A DNA stretch of 61,803 nt from an uncultured Vibrio sp. (GTDB taxonomy: Bacteria; Pseudomonadota; Gammaproteobacteria; Enterobacterales; Vibrionaceae), in contig NZ_CANLBV010000019.1 of assembly GCF_947488985.1 (NCBI RefSeq), positions 1-61,803 on the forward strand, given 5' to 3'. The position numbers and the translations under genes were made by a program. Shown here piece after piece: positions 1 through 10,318 of the stretch; within the stretch, counting starts at the first letter, position 1; each line of letters starts with the position of its first letter. The notes below the pieces were generated by a model. It was not told the origin of the DNA, did no database searches, and saw nothing but the letters and a program-made list of their open reading frames with translations.

Positions 1-77
<77 letters not shown>

Positions 78-79
78 AT

Positions 80-883
80 TTATAGCGCTTTCTGTGTAAA
101 GAACTTCTTATCTTCCCAACGAAGCGCCGTGAGCTCTCCACCCCAAACACACCCAGTATCAAGTCCAATCACATCCTTTCCGTTATAGCCTTCAAGTGCC
201 GCCCAGTGCCCAAATAACACGGTTTTATCTAACTGAACTCTTTGAGGTAGGTCGAACCAAGGAATATAGGTATTGTCGGTAACCTCTTGTGGGGGAAGCT
301 TGCAGCCCATGTCTAATCGCCCGTCAGGAAAACAAAAGCGCATGCGCGTAAAGCTGTTAATTGCATATCGATAACGCTCGATATCGCTCAGCTCTTTTGA
401 CCATAAGTCTGGAGCGTTACTGTACATGTTTTCAATTAGCCACTGCCACTTCTTTGAGCGCAGCAGCGAGGTGATCTTCTTATTTTCTTTACGCGCTCGC
501 TTAATTGTCCACTGTGGAGATATCCCCGCATGGGTCATGACAAATTGATCGTGCTCTTGCATCAAGGGTTGCTCTCGAAGCCAATCAAGCAACTCGTCTC
601 TATCCTCAGCATCGAGGATTTGTTGGGTTTGATCTTTTTTCTTGGCCGGGAAAAGACCAAGCGAGACCGCCAGTAGATGCAGGTCATGATTGCCTAAGAC
701 CACCTTCGCTGACTGGCCTAATGACCGAATAAATCTCAGTGTTTTAAGAGATTTAGGCCCTCTTGCGACTAAGTCACCAGCGACCCATAAGGTATCTTTT
801 TGTTGATCAAAGTTGACGGCTTCAAGCAGTAATTGAAGCTCGTCGAAGCACCCTTGGATGTCTCCGACAATATAATTCGACAC
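80..883 (-). CDS. apaH: Symmetrical bis(5'-nucleosyl)-tetraphosphatase ApaH
   Basis: Hydrolyses diadenosine tetraphosphate (Ap4A) to two ADP in the cytoplasm and can remove Np4 caps from RNA. The 267 residues show the metallophosphatase signatures GDIQG (Asp8), GDLVARGP (Asp37) and GNHD (Asn65-His66), and the length is typical for the family. It is the last gene of the lptD-surA-pdxA-rsmA-apaG-apaH cluster, 26 bp after apaG. The stop codon is two bases from the heptamer array, and no terminator is visible on its 3' side within the window. Confidence 0.97.
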   Translation of the reverse strand: MSNYIVGDIQGCFDELQLLLEAVNFDQQKDTLWVAGDLVARGPKSLKTLRFIRSLGQSAKVVLGNHDLHLLAVSLGLFPAKKKDQTQQILDAEDRDELLDWLREQPLMQEHDQFVMTHAGISPQWTIKRARKENKKITSLLRSKKWQWLIENMYSNAPDLWSKELSDIERYRYAINSFTRMRFCFPDGRLDMGCKLPPQEVTDNTYIPWFDLPQRVQLDKTVLFGHWAALEGYNGKDVIGLDTGCVWGGELTALRWEDKKFFTQKAL

Positions 884-909
884 AGTAGCTTCCTGTAGTT
901 TCTGGGTAA

Positions 910-1290
910 CTAGTTAAGAATATTAGGGATTGCGAGCCTGAATGGTTCGACTTCGGTGATGAAATCAATGCCTTTGCTGTCGGCCATTACATAGTGACCT
1001 TGCATAACGCCCACTGGGGTTTCGATGACAGTGCCACTGGTGTAGGTGTATTCGTCATTGGCTTCAATCACAGGCTGCTGTCCAACCACACCATCACCTT
1101 CTATGGTGAGTTGCTTGCCGTTAGAGTCGGTAATCAACCAACGGCGCGAGAGCAGTTGCACGGTTGTTTTGCTGAGATTTTTAATGGTAATGATGTAGGC
1201 GAAGACATAGCGATTCTTCGTAGGCTCAGATTGTTCCTCTATGTATTTAGAGTGAACTTGGCATTTGATACAAGGCGTAGATATATCCAT
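910..1290 (-). CDS. apaG: ApaG domain protein
   Basis: ApaG family protein, a small fibronectin-III-like fold linked genetically to Co2+/Mg2+ resistance; its biochemical role is not settled. The start is placed at the internal Met of [10 protein letters not shown] because this gives the usual ~126 residues and has an AGAAGG ribosome site upstream. A longer reading (13 more residues, from 1329) would begin inside the MITE-like repeat and is unlikely. Typical ApaG blocks are present ([10 protein letters not shown] and the PFRLAIP end). It precedes apaH. Unlike the E. coli arrangement, a MITE and a terminator separate it from rsmA, so apaGH probably has its own promoter here. Confidence 0.93.
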   Translation of the reverse strand: MDISTPCIKCQVHSKYIEEQSEPTKNRYVFAYIITIKNLSKTTVQLLSRRWLITDSNGKQLTIEGDGVVGQQPVIEANDEYTYTSGTVIETPVGVMQGHYVMADSKGIDFITEVEPFRLAIPNILN

Positions 1291-1316
1291 ATTCGCACCT
1301 TCTGTTGTTGGTATAC

Positions 1317-1482
1317 TTATACCAATCATAGTAAATAACTGGTCAGCCTAGCTGGTTAAAAGGCTCAATAACTTCGTTAGAATTTTTGATTGTAGAATAA
1401 CTACTTATCGAAAATTCTGCCTTGTTCTCAAGCCTTTTCCCTGCGCTATTTCTGAATATTCACTTACTGTGATTGGTATTAA
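1317..1482. mobile_element. MITE-like interspersed repeat, copy 1
   Basis: About 166 bp bounded by the inverted ends TTATACCAATC (1317-1327) and GATTGGTATTAA (1471-1482). A diverged second copy lies at 29571-29753. Shared internal blocks include GTAAATAAC, a TCA-CCTAGCT-like stretch, GACTTATCGAAA-like and TTTTCAAGCCTTTT-like segments and CTATTTCTGA. There is no coding capacity, so this looks like a non-autonomous, MITE-type intergenic element. Its left end is about 27 bp upstream of the apaG start, so it forms the apaG 5' region. Confidence 0.75.
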
Positions 1483-1503
1483 TTGTAATTAAAGTATTAC
1501 ATA

Positions 1504-1537
1504 AAAAAGGCTCCTCACCGGAGTGTAGGAGCCTTTT
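1504..1537. terminator. Rho-independent terminator after rsmA (bidirectional)
   Basis: The GGCTCCT / AGGAGCC stem is flanked by A- and T-runs on both sides. On the minus strand it ends transcription just after the rsmA stop (1541). It lies between rsmA and apaG and so splits the ancestral operon. Confidence 0.85.
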
Positions 1538-1540
1538 TAT

Positions 1541-2356
1541 TTATTTGTCAGCGTTGTGACTGTCGTACAACCAGTTCGCCATGTCGACAAACTGTTCGAG
1601 CGTTAGATTCTCAGGGCGCATGCTAGGGGTGATGCCAAGCTCTTCAAGGACTTCTTTATCGATTAGGCCCTTGTAGCAGTTGCGAACTGTCTTACGACGT
1701 TGGTTAAAGCCTTCGCGACAAACACGATCTAGCCATTTCAGATCTTTGGCCGGGTAAGGCAATACTTCGTATGGCTGAAGACGCACTACTGCTGAGTCTA
1801 CTTTCGGTGGCGGAACGAAGGCCGTTGGTGGCACTTCGAGTACTGGCGTCACTTTACAGTAGTATTGAGCCATCACCGTTAGACGACCGTAAGCTTTAGT
1901 ACCAGGGCCAGCTGCTAAACGGTTAACTACCTCTTTTTGCAGCATAAAGTGCATATCTTGTACGTCTTTATGGAACTCAAACAGGTGGAACATCAATGGC
2001 GTCGAGATGTTGTACGGCAGGTTACCAAAGATACGCAGTTTGTTGTTTGGTTTAACGAGTTGTTCGAAGTCGAACTTCATCGCATCGCCTTCATGGATCG
2101 TTAGCTTATCAGCCAGATCGGGATGATTACGAAGACGCTCTGCAAGGTCTCTATCTAATTCGATAACCGTGAATTTATCGACAAGCTTGCCCACAGGCTC
2201 AGTGATCGCCCCAAGGCCCGGGCCGATCTCGACCAAGTTTTGGCCTGGCAGTGGGTTAATGCTCGATACGATGCCATCAATAATGTATGGATCGTTAAGG
2301 AAGTTTTGACCAAAACGTTTACGCGCTTTGTGCCCTAAGTGGACATCATTTCTCAT
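1541..2356 (-). CDS. rsmA: 16S rRNA (adenine1518/1519-N6)-dimethyltransferase RsmA/KsgA
   Basis: Dimethylates two adjacent adenines in helix 45 of 16S rRNA late in 30S assembly; its loss gives kasugamycin resistance. The protein has 271 residues. The family start [10 protein letters not shown] is followed by the SAM-binding motif [11 protein letters not shown] near residue 42 and the catalytic NLPYNIS motif near 112. Its start codon overlaps the pdxA stop (ATGA), indicating translational coupling. A strong terminator follows. Confidence 0.97.
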   Translation of the reverse strand: MRNDVHLGHKARKRFGQNFLNDPYIIDGIVSSINPLPGQNLVEIGPGLGAITEPVGKLVDKFTVIELDRDLAERLRNHPDLADKLTIHEGDAMKFDFEQLVKPNNKLRIFGNLPYNISTPLMFHLFEFHKDVQDMHFMLQKEVVNRLAAGPGTKAYGRLTVMAQYYCKVTPVLEVPPTAFVPPPKVDSAVVRLQPYEVLPYPAKDLKWLDRVCREGFNQRRKTVRNCYKGLIDKEVLEELGITPSMRPENLTLEQFVDMANWLYDSHNADK

Positions 2357-3342
2357 TGTTTTTTCTCTACTAATTCAATGGCGTGCGTGAGCGCTGTTCT
2401 AAAGCTCCCTGTATCGGCTTGGCCTTTCCCTGCCAAGTCTAAGGCGGTACCGTGATCGACAGATGTACGAATAAACGGTAAGCCAAGCGTGATGTTCACT
2501 GAGCGACCAAACCCTTTGTATTTCAATACCGGGAGTACTTGGTCGTGATACATACCTAAAACAGCATCTGCATCTTGCAAATATTTTTCATTAAAGATGG
2601 TATCTGCTGGCAATGGGCCAACTAAATTGATGCCATCTTTCTGGCGAATTTTTTCTAGCGTTGGGGTGATAGTTTCAATCTCTTCACGCCCTAAACAACC
2701 ATCTTCACCAGCGTGTGGGTTCAAGCCACACACATAGATGGTTGGTTTCTCAATCGCAAACTTTTCAACCAAATCTTTATTCAGAATAGCAATAATTTGC
2801 TCTAATCTGTCTTCGGTCACGGCTTGAGAGACATAAGCTAGTGGGATGTGCGTTGTGACAAGCGCAACACGCAGCCCTTCTGTGGCCAACATCATCACTA
2901 CCAGTGGTGTATTGGACTTCTCTGCAAAGAACTCGGTATGGCCGCTAAAAGCAACGCCAGCTCGGTTAATTACACCCTTGTGAACGGGGCCGGTGACAAT
3001 AGCATCAAATTCATCATTCATACAGCCAATTGCTGCGGTTTCTAAGGTATTTAATACGTAATGACCATTCGCTTCATTGAGCTGTCCAGCAATTGCTGTT
3101 TCAGCCAGCGGAGTGTGTTTCACCACCAGCGTGCCTGCGCGTTGAGGTTGCTTGGTCGCGTTTGCATCGTAATCCAGCAGTTCTACTTCGATACCAAGGA
3201 TTTTAGCACGCTCAGCGAGCAGAGTTTTATCGGCACACACCACGAGTTGATGTGGCCAGCTTTCTTGTGATAACGCTAGCGTTAAATCTGGGCCTATACC
3301 AGCAGGTTCACCCGCGGTAATGACAATACGTTTAGTTGTCAT
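2353..3342 (-). CDS. pdxA: 4-hydroxythreonine-4-phosphate dehydrogenase PdxA
   Basis: NAD-dependent oxidation of 4-phosphohydroxy-L-threonine in the DXP-dependent pyridoxal phosphate pathway. The chosen start ([20 protein letters not shown]) gives 329 residues, the usual length, and has GAGG at suitable spacing. More upstream in-frame Met codons exist (up to 3375) but lie deep in surA. The glycine-rich start, the metal-site His residues (SGHTEFF, YHDQ) and the closing [13 protein letters not shown] block are all present. It overlaps surA by 11 bp and rsmA by 3 bp. Confidence 0.95.
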   Translation of the reverse strand: MTTKRIVITAGEPAGIGPDLTLALSQESWPHQLVVCADKTLLAERAKILGIEVELLDYDANATKQPQRAGTLVVKHTPLAETAIAGQLNEANGHYVLNTLETAAIGCMNDEFDAIVTGPVHKGVINRAGVAFSGHTEFFAEKSNTPLVVMMLATEGLRVALVTTHIPLAYVSQAVTEDRLEQIIAILNKDLVEKFAIEKPTIYVCGLNPHAGEDGCLGREEIETITPTLEKIRQKDGINLVGPLPADTIFNEKYLQDADAVLGMYHDQVLPVLKYKGFGRSVNITLGLPFIRTSVDHGTALDLAGKGQADTGSFRTALTHAIELVEKKQ

Positions 3343-4627
3343 CTTGGTCATCCTCAACCACTTCAACAAAGGCACTTGCTCTCATTTCTTGTATCCATGC
3401 GCCGGCTTCTTCATTGAATTTACGGTTAAATAGAATTTGGTAAGCTTTGTTTTTCAAAGCGGAATCAGTACGGTCTACTTCGCGGCGATCGAGTACTTCA
3501 ACAATGTGCCAACCATGAACGGTCTTAAATGGCTCACTGATTCTGCCTTCAGGCAGTGTTTCTACTTGGTTTTTAAACTCTGGTACATAGAGATCAGACG
3601 TTTGGTAACCAAGTTCGCCGCCTTGTACTGCTGAGCCCGGATCTTCGCTGTACTGCAGGGCAAGATCACCGAAGGTTGCTTCATTGGCATTTACACGACG
3701 AGTGATTTCCTCAAGTTGCTCTTTCGCACCATTGTCACTTAAGATGACGGTTGGTTTAATCAGAATATGGCGCGCATTCACTTCCGTCACTGCAACCGTC
3801 TCTAACCCTTTCACATCTTCAATTTTCAGGATATGGAAACCAACACCACTGCGGAAAGGCCCGATGATGCTGCCTTTATTCTGCATTTTGATTTGGTCAG
3901 CAAAAATTGTTGGCATCTCTTCTTTACGCATCCAGCCCCAATCACCACCCTGCAGGGCTTTAGGGCCTTTTGAGTAAGTATATGCCATGGTACTGAAGTC
4001 TTTGCCATTGTTTAGCTCTTCCACTAAATCATTGGCTTGAGTTTCTAGTGCTTCTTTGGTTTGGTCATCATTGAAGCGAAGTTGAATGTGGCCAATCTTG
4101 TATTGCACGGTTGCGTTTGTTTCATTAGCTAAGATGTCGGCGAGGTTATCGACTTCCGCAGGAAGAATATTGATACGGCGGCGAACCAAGGCATTACGCG
4201 CTTCACTGGCCGCGATCTCTTTTCTGACTTGTTCACGGAATGCATTGTAGCTCAGGCCTTCTTCAACTACGGATGCTGTGAGTTGCTCGAGTGTTTGGTT
4301 GTTGTCTTGAGCTATATTTTCAATGGCTTGATCCAGTCTCGTATCATCAATACGAACGCCAATGCGTTCGGCTTCTTGAGTCTGAATGGTATCGATGATC
4401 AGTTTTTCTAGAACTTGTTCATTGAGTACGTCTTGAGAAGGCAATGTTTGACCACTTTTCTTCGCGTTAGCACGCAATGTCTTCATCGAAGCATCGATGT
4501 CACTTTGCAAGATCACGCCATCGTTTACGATCACTTTTACGCTGTCGAGTTCAACCGGCGCTGCGTGACTTACTGATATCGTACAAGCCGTTGCGATGGC
4601 AATTAATGTGCGTTTCCACAATGTCAT
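3332..4627 (-). CDS. surA: Periplasmic chaperone / peptidyl-prolyl isomerase SurA
   Basis: Escorts unfolded outer-membrane proteins to the BAM complex. The 431 residues begin with a signal peptide (cleavage after about residue 22, VSHA). An N-terminal chaperone domain is followed by two parvulin (PPIC) domains, roughly residues 170-275 and 285-385, recognisable by the HIL-KP / GGDWGWM / GGELGY / HGWHIVEV patterns. It lies 43 bp after lptD, a known SurA client, and overlaps pdxA. Confidence 0.96.
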   Translation of the reverse strand: MTLWKRTLIAIATACTISVSHAAPVELDSVKVIVNDGVILQSDIDASMKTLRANAKKSGQTLPSQDVLNEQVLEKLIIDTIQTQEAERIGVRIDDTRLDQAIENIAQDNNQTLEQLTASVVEEGLSYNAFREQVRKEIAASEARNALVRRRINILPAEVDNLADILANETNATVQYKIGHIQLRFNDDQTKEALETQANDLVEELNNGKDFSTMAYTYSKGPKALQGGDWGWMRKEEMPTIFADQIKMQNKGSIIGPFRSGVGFHILKIEDVKGLETVAVTEVNARHILIKPTVILSDNGAKEQLEEITRRVNANEATFGDLALQYSEDPGSAVQGGELGYQTSDLYVPEFKNQVETLPEGRISEPFKTVHGWHIVEVLDRREVDRTDSALKNKAYQILFNRKFNEEAGAWIQEMRASAFVEVVEDDQDDN

Positions 4628-4670
4628 GTGTAATCCTTTATATTTACTGATGGTTTATCAATAAAGAAAA

Positions 4671-7028
4671 TTAGTTGTTTAAGAAAAATGGGCGACCATA
4701 GCTTAGTGAGTTGTCAGAGCTACTTTCTCCAATCGCGCCAGAGTCAGAGCCTAGGTTTGTACCAAAGCCAATAATACCGAAGTTTACGCCAAAATTGTTT
4801 TCGTAAACCGGTGTCGCATTAGGGTTGGTAATATAGTCTCCGTCCCAACTGCGCAGCTGGTTGCTGTAGGTAAAGCCGATATACCAACAATCTGATGTGT
4901 AGTTCAGTCGAGCTAACCACTCAAGCTCTTCTTGTGTGGTCAAATCATAGAAGTATTGAGCGCTGACATCCCACTGGGGGGAGATCTTGTAAGCACCTAA
5001 TAAGCCCGCTTGCGAGATACCATCTTTAGTAATTGAACCGATATTGGTAATACTGTCTCCAACATTGTATTCGATGTACTCTTTGGAAACGTAGCGGTAG
5101 TTGGTTTGCACATAGCCGCCAGCAAAGCGGTATTCAAGGGAACTGTTCGCTAGTTGGATTGATGAAGAGTCAATATCGTATTGAATACCGCCGTGATAGA
5201 ACAGGTAGTCGTCATAGTTAAAGTCGGCTTCAATCGCCCAAGAAGAGTAGTTGGTCTTTTTCTCTTCGCTAATGTCATCGGGCGAATTTTTGGTTGCTTT
5301 ATCGATATAAAAGATCTGACCAAAAGAGATATTCAGGCGCTCTTTGTAGCTATCATCAAAGAAGCGTGATGAGGCACCATAGCTGATTTGGTTAGCGGCG
5401 GCGATACGATCGACACCACTGAATTTGCGGCTTCTAAATAGACCATAGTAATCCGTTTGCAAACGCGTTGTATCGTACAGCCCAATGTTACCTTGCTCTT
5501 GTTTTGGCACGTACAGGTACTGAACCTGAGGCTCTAAGGTTTGGGTGTAGCTGCCTATCACCTTGGTATCTCTTTCTAGCACAATCCCGGCATGGCTTCT
5601 AAATTCAGGGATCACTCGGCTTACCGACTCTTCTAACCCTTCGTAATCTGAGCCGGTACCCGTATCCACACCGTCGAGATTTTGTTGATAGTATGTGCCG
5701 AGTAGTCTTGCTTCTGTGGTCCAAGTACCCCAAGTGTTTCCAACGGGAATAGTAATGCCGGGCTCAACGTGAGCACGCGTTGCTGATGGCTTGCCTTTCG
5801 CATCCGTGTCAAACATCGATACATGGCTGATCATGTCGAAGTCTAAATATTTGTTGATTTGAGGGGCGTAATAGTTGAACTCCAGCTGCGGCATCAAGCG
5901 ATAAGGCAGGTTATTACTCGATGTGAGTACTTGGAAATCTCGAACGAGTACTGAAGCATCCCAGTTGTGTGAACGGTAGGTTGCTTGCCCTTCTTGCAGC
6001 AATTGGCCATCTTCTCGATTACCAATATCGCTTGAGTTAACGTCGGTGAAGTAGTCGATATCACTGACTTGTGAATAGTCGATGTCGAACAGCCAAGATT
6101 GTTGGAATATCCCCGAGTGTTCGAGTTGGATACCCCAGCGAGAGCCTTTCTCTTGGTACTTTTGATCATCATGTAAGTATTCCGATTTAATACTACCTTT
6201 CCCAAGGTCGGTTAAGTAACGGAATTTACTGTTCAGCTGAGCGCCACGCTCTTGCATGTATTTGAACGTGGTTTCCAAGTCGTAGTTGGGCGCTAAGTTC
6301 CAGTAAACCGGAATCTCAGCCTCAAAGCCATCGCTTGAGCCGTATGATACGGTTGGGTACAAGAAACCGGTTTTACGAGTATCGCCCACAGGCACCGTTA
6401 GGTAGGGCAGATAAAATACGGGAACATTTTGGATTTCAAAACGTGGATTATAAAAAGTGGCTTGTTCTTCGTCTTGGTCAACGCTGATACTTGAAGCCTT
6501 TAGACGCCAAGCATTATTCCCGATTGGGCAGGAGGTTATGGACCCATCTTCAATCTCATAAACCGCTTTGCCTGTTTTGGCTATGTAGACGGCATCGCCT
6601 CGGCCCGGTTCACAAAGGAATTCGTAATTGGTATTCTCTAGCGTCATTTCATCGGTGGTGAGATTATTAGTCGCTTTGTCTGAGGTGGACTTAATCTGAC
6701 CATCGCTAAAGTTGACGTTGCCTTCAGCGACAACGAGATTGTCTTGTTGGTGAAGGGTTACATTGTCGGCAAGAATGGTCTTATTGCCTTGGGTAACTCT
6801 TACATCACCTGAATATATCGCCTTATCACCATTGACCGCTTCTAAGCGATCGGATTCAACGTGAGCGGGTAGTTGGGTCTCGTTTTCAGCAGCGGGCTCG
6901 ATCAAGCATTGATCTATAGAGGGCATTTCCTGCACACTACTATCGTTTGTTGTTTCAGCTTGAGTTGTCGACACGTATAACGCCGTAGTTACAGATGCGG
7001 CTAACAAGGTGCGGGAAAAACATTGCAT
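4671..7028 (-). CDS. lptD: LPS-assembly outer-membrane protein LptD
   Basis: Outer-membrane beta-barrel that, with the lipoprotein LptE, inserts lipopolysaccharide into the outer leaflet. The 785 residues include a signal peptide (about 1-24), an OstA/LptA-like jellyroll domain (about 45-200) and a long barrel. Two N-terminal cysteines ([16 protein letters not shown]) and one near the C-terminus (SDCWYIGF) could form the long-range disulfides needed for LptD maturation. E. coli LptD has a C-terminal CC pair, whereas only a single Cys is seen here. It heads the minus-strand cluster and is divergent from djlA across 149 bp. Confidence 0.96.
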   Translation of the reverse strand: MQCFSRTLLAASVTTALYVSTTQAETTNDSSVQEMPSIDQCLIEPAAENETQLPAHVESDRLEAVNGDKAIYSGDVRVTQGNKTILADNVTLHQQDNLVVAEGNVNFSDGQIKSTSDKATNNLTTDEMTLENTNYEFLCEPGRGDAVYIAKTGKAVYEIEDGSITSCPIGNNAWRLKASSISVDQDEEQATFYNPRFEIQNVPVFYLPYLTVPVGDTRKTGFLYPTVSYGSSDGFEAEIPVYWNLAPNYDLETTFKYMQERGAQLNSKFRYLTDLGKGSIKSEYLHDDQKYQEKGSRWGIQLEHSGIFQQSWLFDIDYSQVSDIDYFTDVNSSDIGNREDGQLLQEGQATYRSHNWDASVLVRDFQVLTSSNNLPYRLMPQLEFNYYAPQINKYLDFDMISHVSMFDTDAKGKPSATRAHVEPGITIPVGNTWGTWTTEARLLGTYYQQNLDGVDTGTGSDYEGLEESVSRVIPEFRSHAGIVLERDTKVIGSYTQTLEPQVQYLYVPKQEQGNIGLYDTTRLQTDYYGLFRSRKFSGVDRIAAANQISYGASSRFFDDSYKERLNISFGQIFYIDKATKNSPDDISEEKKTNYSSWAIEADFNYDDYLFYHGGIQYDIDSSSIQLANSSLEYRFAGGYVQTNYRYVSKEYIEYNVGDSITNIGSITKDGISQAGLLGAYKISPQWDVSAQYFYDLTTQEELEWLARLNYTSDCWYIGFTYSNQLRSWDGDYITNPNATPVYENNFGVNFGIIGFGTNLGSDSGAIGESSSDNSLSYGRPFFLNN

Positions 7029-7177
7029 GAAGTTGAACTATCCTGTGTCACTCGATGAAGGGTTGATCTAGTATCAATCCAATTAATAAAGCATTTTCCT
7101 TATGATAAAGGAAATATTAGCATTCAGCACCATAAGACAGCAGTACTTAGATAAAATTCATAGATAGAGAACACATA

Positions 7178-8032
7178 ATGTATTTCTTTGGCAAAATATT
7201 GGGCACTTTTTTTGGCTTTTTATTTGGGGGGCCACTTGGTCTCGTTTTTGGTCTATTTCTCGGCCATCAATTCGATAAAGCTCGCCGTTTTAGTCAATCA
7301 GGCTTTAATCGTTCTGGCTTTGGTCAAGGACCAAGCCAAAGTGAAAAGCAAAACGAGTTTTTTAAGGCGGCGTTTGCGGTAATGGGGCATGTGGCCAAGG
7401 CGAATGGTCAAGTCACCCCTGAAGAGATCCAGCTTGCTTCCAATATGATGCATCGTATGAACCTGCATGGTGAGCAACGCAAAGCGGCGCAAGATGCTTT
7501 CCGTGACGGCAAAGAGAGCGATTTCCCGTTAAGTGATGTACTTGAACGCGTAAAAATATCATCAGGTGGGCGTTTTGACCTTCTGCAGTTCTTTTTAGAA
7601 CTTCAGGTATCGGCAGCATTTGCTGATGGAAGCTTGCACCCAAGCGAACGCCAGGTTCTTCACAAAATTGCTCAAGGTCTTGGCTTCTCAGCAGAGCAAC
7701 TTGAGCGACGCTTGCAGATGCAAGAGGCGGCATTCCGTTTCCAACAGCAAGGTGGAAGTTTTGGTGGCCAGCAAGGCCACGGGCAATCATCAGGTTGGCA
7801 ACAGGCTTCACAACAGAACCAGCTTGGCGACGCATATAAGGTTCTTGGTGTGAGTGAAAGTGCTGATGGTAAAGAGGTGAAGAAAGCCTACCGTAAACTG
7901 ATGAATGAGCACCACCCAGACAAACTGATGGCGAAAGGCTTACCGCCTGAGATGATGAATGTTGCGAAAGAGAAATCGCAAGAAATTCAAAATGCTTACG
8001 ACCTAATTAAGAAGGTTAAAGGTTTTAAATAA
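7178..8032 (+). CDS. djlA: Membrane-anchored co-chaperone DjlA
   Basis: J-domain co-chaperone of DnaK anchored in the inner membrane by one N-terminal helix. The 284 residues show a Gly/Phe-rich transmembrane segment (about 5-30), a TerB-like helical domain (about 58-175), a Gln/Gly-rich linker and a C-terminal J domain with the HPD triad (EHHPDK, near residue 248). It is divergent from lptD, as in other vibrios and enterics. A terminator hairpin follows within 10 bp. Confidence 0.96.
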   Translation: MYFFGKILGTFFGFLFGGPLGLVFGLFLGHQFDKARRFSQSGFNRSGFGQGPSQSEKQNEFFKAAFAVMGHVAKANGQVTPEEIQLASNMMHRMNLHGEQRKAAQDAFRDGKESDFPLSDVLERVKISSGGRFDLLQFFLELQVSAAFADGSLHPSERQVLHKIAQGLGFSAEQLERRLQMQEAAFRFQQQGGSFGGQQGHGQSSGWQQASQQNQLGDAYKVLGVSESADGKEVKKAYRKLMNEHHPDKLMAKGLPPEMMNVAKEKSQEIQNAYDLIKKVKGFK

Positions 8033-8040
8033 CATCACTA

Positions 8041-8070
8041 GAGTCGCTTCATTGGAGCGACTCTTTTTGT
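8041..8070 (+). terminator. Terminator after djlA
   Basis: AGTCGCT / AGCGACT stem followed by CTTTTTGTTT. It lies only 15 bp before the next start codon, so the DUF924 gene downstream would depend on read-through or on a promoter inside or before the hairpin. Confidence 0.8.
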
Positions 8071-8084
8071 TTAAAGGAATAAAT

Positions 8085-8630
8085 ATGACGATAACTTATC
8101 AGGACATTCTAGATTTTTGGTTTGATGAATTGACACCAAATGACTGGTTTAATGGCGGTGAAAAAATTGATGCTTTGATTAACGATCGATTCTCAGACTT
8201 ACACCAAACTGCGATTCAAGGAGAGCTGTTTGAATGGCGTCAAAATGCACAAGGGCGTTTAGCTGAGATTATTGTGCTGGACCAGTTTTCGAGAAATATT
8301 GGCAGAAACAGCCCTGCTGCATTTTCGGCTGATCCTATGGCGTTAGCATTAGCTCAAGAAGCGGTAGCAGGTGGTTTTGACCATCAGCTTAGCCAACAAC
8401 AGAAAAGCTTTTTGTACATGCCTTATATGCACAGTGAGTCTCTGTTGATTCATGATCAAGCCGTTGAGCTTTTTTCTCAAACTGGGCTAGAGAACAATTT
8501 GGATTTTGAGTTTAAGCATAAGGTTATCATTGAGCGTTTTGGTCGCTATCCACATCGCAATGAAGTCTTAGGGCGAACCTCTACGCCTGAAGAGGTTGAG
8601 TTCTTGCAACAACCGGGTTCAAGCTTTTAA
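8085..8630 (+). CDS. DUF924 family protein
   Basis: The DUF924 (YPO1984-like) family is a widespread alpha-helical cytosolic protein with a TPR-like predicted fold and no proven activity. The start at MTITYQDILDFWF gives 181 residues and has AAAGGA five bases upstream; an earlier in-frame codon at 8052 lies in the djlA terminator. Family hallmarks seen are DFWFDEL, the QNAQGRLAEIIVLDQFSRNI block, the YMPYMHSES segment and the closing RFGRYPHRNEVLGR motif. Confidence 0.9.
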   Translation: MTITYQDILDFWFDELTPNDWFNGGEKIDALINDRFSDLHQTAIQGELFEWRQNAQGRLAEIIVLDQFSRNIGRNSPAAFSADPMALALAQEAVAGGFDHQLSQQQKSFLYMPYMHSESLLIHDQAVELFSQTGLENNLDFEFKHKVIIERFGRYPHRNEVLGRTSTPEEVEFLQQPGSSF

Positions 8631-8654
8631 TTGTAGAAATACGGTCCAATAAAT

Positions 8655-8702
8655 AAAAAAGAGGCGAGTGGTTAATAAATGAACCACTCGCCTCTTTTTT
8701 CG
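8655..8702. terminator. Bidirectional terminator between convergent genes
   Basis: A 17 bp stem (AAAAGAGGCGAGTGGTT and its complement) with A-tract and T-tract on either side separates the DUF924 gene (+) from the DUF547 gene (-). It can serve both strands. Confidence 0.92.
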
Positions 8703-8729
8703 TTTTAGTTGCGTCCTGAGCGACTGAAA

Positions 8730-9512
8730 TTAGTTTGCTTGGTTGAGTGACCAGTCGTACTCATAGTTGATTTTGTTAGCACTCGGTACTGGCTTAGCTC
8801 GATATTGGTCTAGGTGTTGAATAAGCTGCTTTTGGTCACCAAAATCCACAGCAAACCACTCATAAATCGATGATAGTTCGAGCTTATTGCCTTTAACCTG
8901 CACACCTTTGTCACTATTAACAAACTCAAAGGCTGCTTGTTCCAGTAGAGTCTCGGTGTTGTCAGCCGTAAAGGCTTGCGGCTGGAGGTTAGGGCAGCCT
9001 AAGCTTGCACAGTTTACGGCGTAGTGGGTGCGTGGATCTTGCCATATTGGTCTTAAGATTCGGTGCTCAATGTCGTTGAGTGTCAGTGACTTACCATTGA
9101 CCGATACGACATCATCTCCCCATGGGCCAAAGCTAAACAGGCCGCCGAGTTTAGTGATAGATTTAACGGGATAGGCATCCAGAATCAAATCAACAGTCAC
9201 TGCATTGTATAGGTTAACCCAGTAAGCATACTGCTCTGCTTTCGAATAGTTGAGTGGGTTAACCTGTTCTAACTGCTTAATGTACTGCTTCAGTTTGGAT
9301 TTATCAGCCTCAGTCACAGCTTGATAACGAACTAACGTATTTTGTCCCTGTTTGACTAAGTAGCTATCGAGAAAGTGCTGTAAGCTTTGATGAGAAACTT
9401 GCTCTGAGTTGGCCTCATTACTTTGATTCCAGTACGGCCACAGTTCAGGCTTAGGCGCAGACCAAGCTAAGGTAGAAAAAAGTAGGCTGATAATAACGAG
9501 CAGTTGTTTCAT
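8730..9512 (-). CDS. Secreted DUF547 domain protein
   Basis: 260 residues with a signal peptide (MKQLLVIISLLFSTLAWSA) and the DUF547 core at about residues 75-200: QYAYWVNLYNAVTVD, DIEHRILRP and YAVNCASLGCPNL. DUF547 is related to transglutaminase-like papain folds, and the conserved Cys and His in this protein fit, but no activity is established. It is probably periplasmic. It is monocistronic between the leuD side and a strong bidirectional terminator. Confidence 0.88.
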   Translation of the reverse strand: MKQLLVIISLLFSTLAWSAPKPELWPYWNQSNEANSEQVSHQSLQHFLDSYLVKQGQNTLVRYQAVTEADKSKLKQYIKQLEQVNPLNYSKAEQYAYWVNLYNAVTVDLILDAYPVKSITKLGGLFSFGPWGDDVVSVNGKSLTLNDIEHRILRPIWQDPRTHYAVNCASLGCPNLQPQAFTADNTETLLEQAAFEFVNSDKGVQVKGNKLELSSIYEWFAVDFGDQKQLIQHLDQYRAKPVPSANKINYEYDWSLNQAN

Positions 9513-9634
9513 GGCATTCTCCTGATGACTGACTACTAAGACCTTATGCTTTACGATTTTCTTTCATGGCTCTTCAGTTAAATAACTGACCAGACTTTAA
9601 TAAACACATTAAGTTAAGCTCAAAGTTCAGCCAA

Positions 9635-9664
9635 ATAAAAAAGGTTGGCATTGAGCCAACCTTT
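9635..9664 (-). terminator. Terminator of the leuABCD operon
   Basis: AAAGGTTGGC / GCCAACCTTT stem-loop with a T-run in the minus-strand direction, about 40 bp after the leuD stop. Confidence 0.85.
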
Positions 9665-9701
9665 CGATTTTTTGAAAATTATTTTTCTACGTCAAACCGT
9701 C

Positions 9702-10304
9702 CTACTTCAGGAAGCTTGGAATTTTCTCTTCATACGCTGAAATCTTGTCGGCATGTTGCAGGGTTAGGCCGATGTTATCTAAGCCATTCAGTAAACAGTG
9801 ACGACGGAACTCATCAATTTCAAACGAGTACTGTTTGCCGTTCGCGCTTACTTTCATTGCTTCTAGATCGACAGTCACTTCAGCACCTTCATTCGCTTCT
9901 ACGAATTGGAAGATTTCATCCACTTCTTGCTCAGTCAATCGAACTGGCACCATTTGGTTGTTGATCGAGTTACCGTAGAAGATGTCGGCAAAGCTTGGCG
10001 CAATCATCACTTGGATGCCGTAATCGGCAAGTGCCCAAGGTGCGTGTTCACGCGATGAACCACAACCAAAGTTCTCACGAGCCAGTAGAATCGAAGCGCC
10101 TTGGTAGCGAGCTTCGTTCATCACGAACTCTGGGTTTGGTTGTTGACCAGCGTCGTCTAGGAAGCGCCAATCGTGGAACAAATGCTTACCAAAACCAATG
10201 CGGTTTACTTTCTGTAGAAACTGCTTTGGAATGATCGCATCCGTATCGATGTTGGCCGTATCTAGAGGAACGACTAATCCGGTGTGTTGTTGAAAACCTG
10301 ACAT
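9702..10304 (-). CDS. leuD: 3-isopropylmalate dehydratase small subunit LeuD
   Basis: Forms the swivel domain of isopropylmalate isomerase with LeuC, converting 2- to 3-isopropylmalate in leucine synthesis. The 200 residues carry the family block [13 protein letters not shown] and the early [11 protein letters not shown] motif. It is the last gene of the operon, 14 bp after leuC. Confidence 0.97.
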   Translation of the reverse strand: MSGFQQHTGLVVPLDTANIDTDAIIPKQFLQKVNRIGFGKHLFHDWRFLDDAGQQPNPEFVMNEARYQGASILLARENFGCGSSREHAPWALADYGIQVMIAPSFADIFYGNSINNQMVPVRLTEQEVDEIFQFVEANEGAEVTVDLEAMKVSANGKQYSFEIDEFRRHCLLNGLDNIGLTLQHADKISAYEEKIPSFLK

Positions 10305-10318
10305 GTTAAATCCTCTAA

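Noticed and set aside
910..1329. Longer apaG of 139 aa
   Set aside because: The extra 13 codons read into the MITE-like repeat and lack a ribosome site; the internal start gives the family length.
7413..7835. 140-aa minus-strand ORF inside djlA
   Set aside because: Antisense to DjlA coding sequence; no family features.
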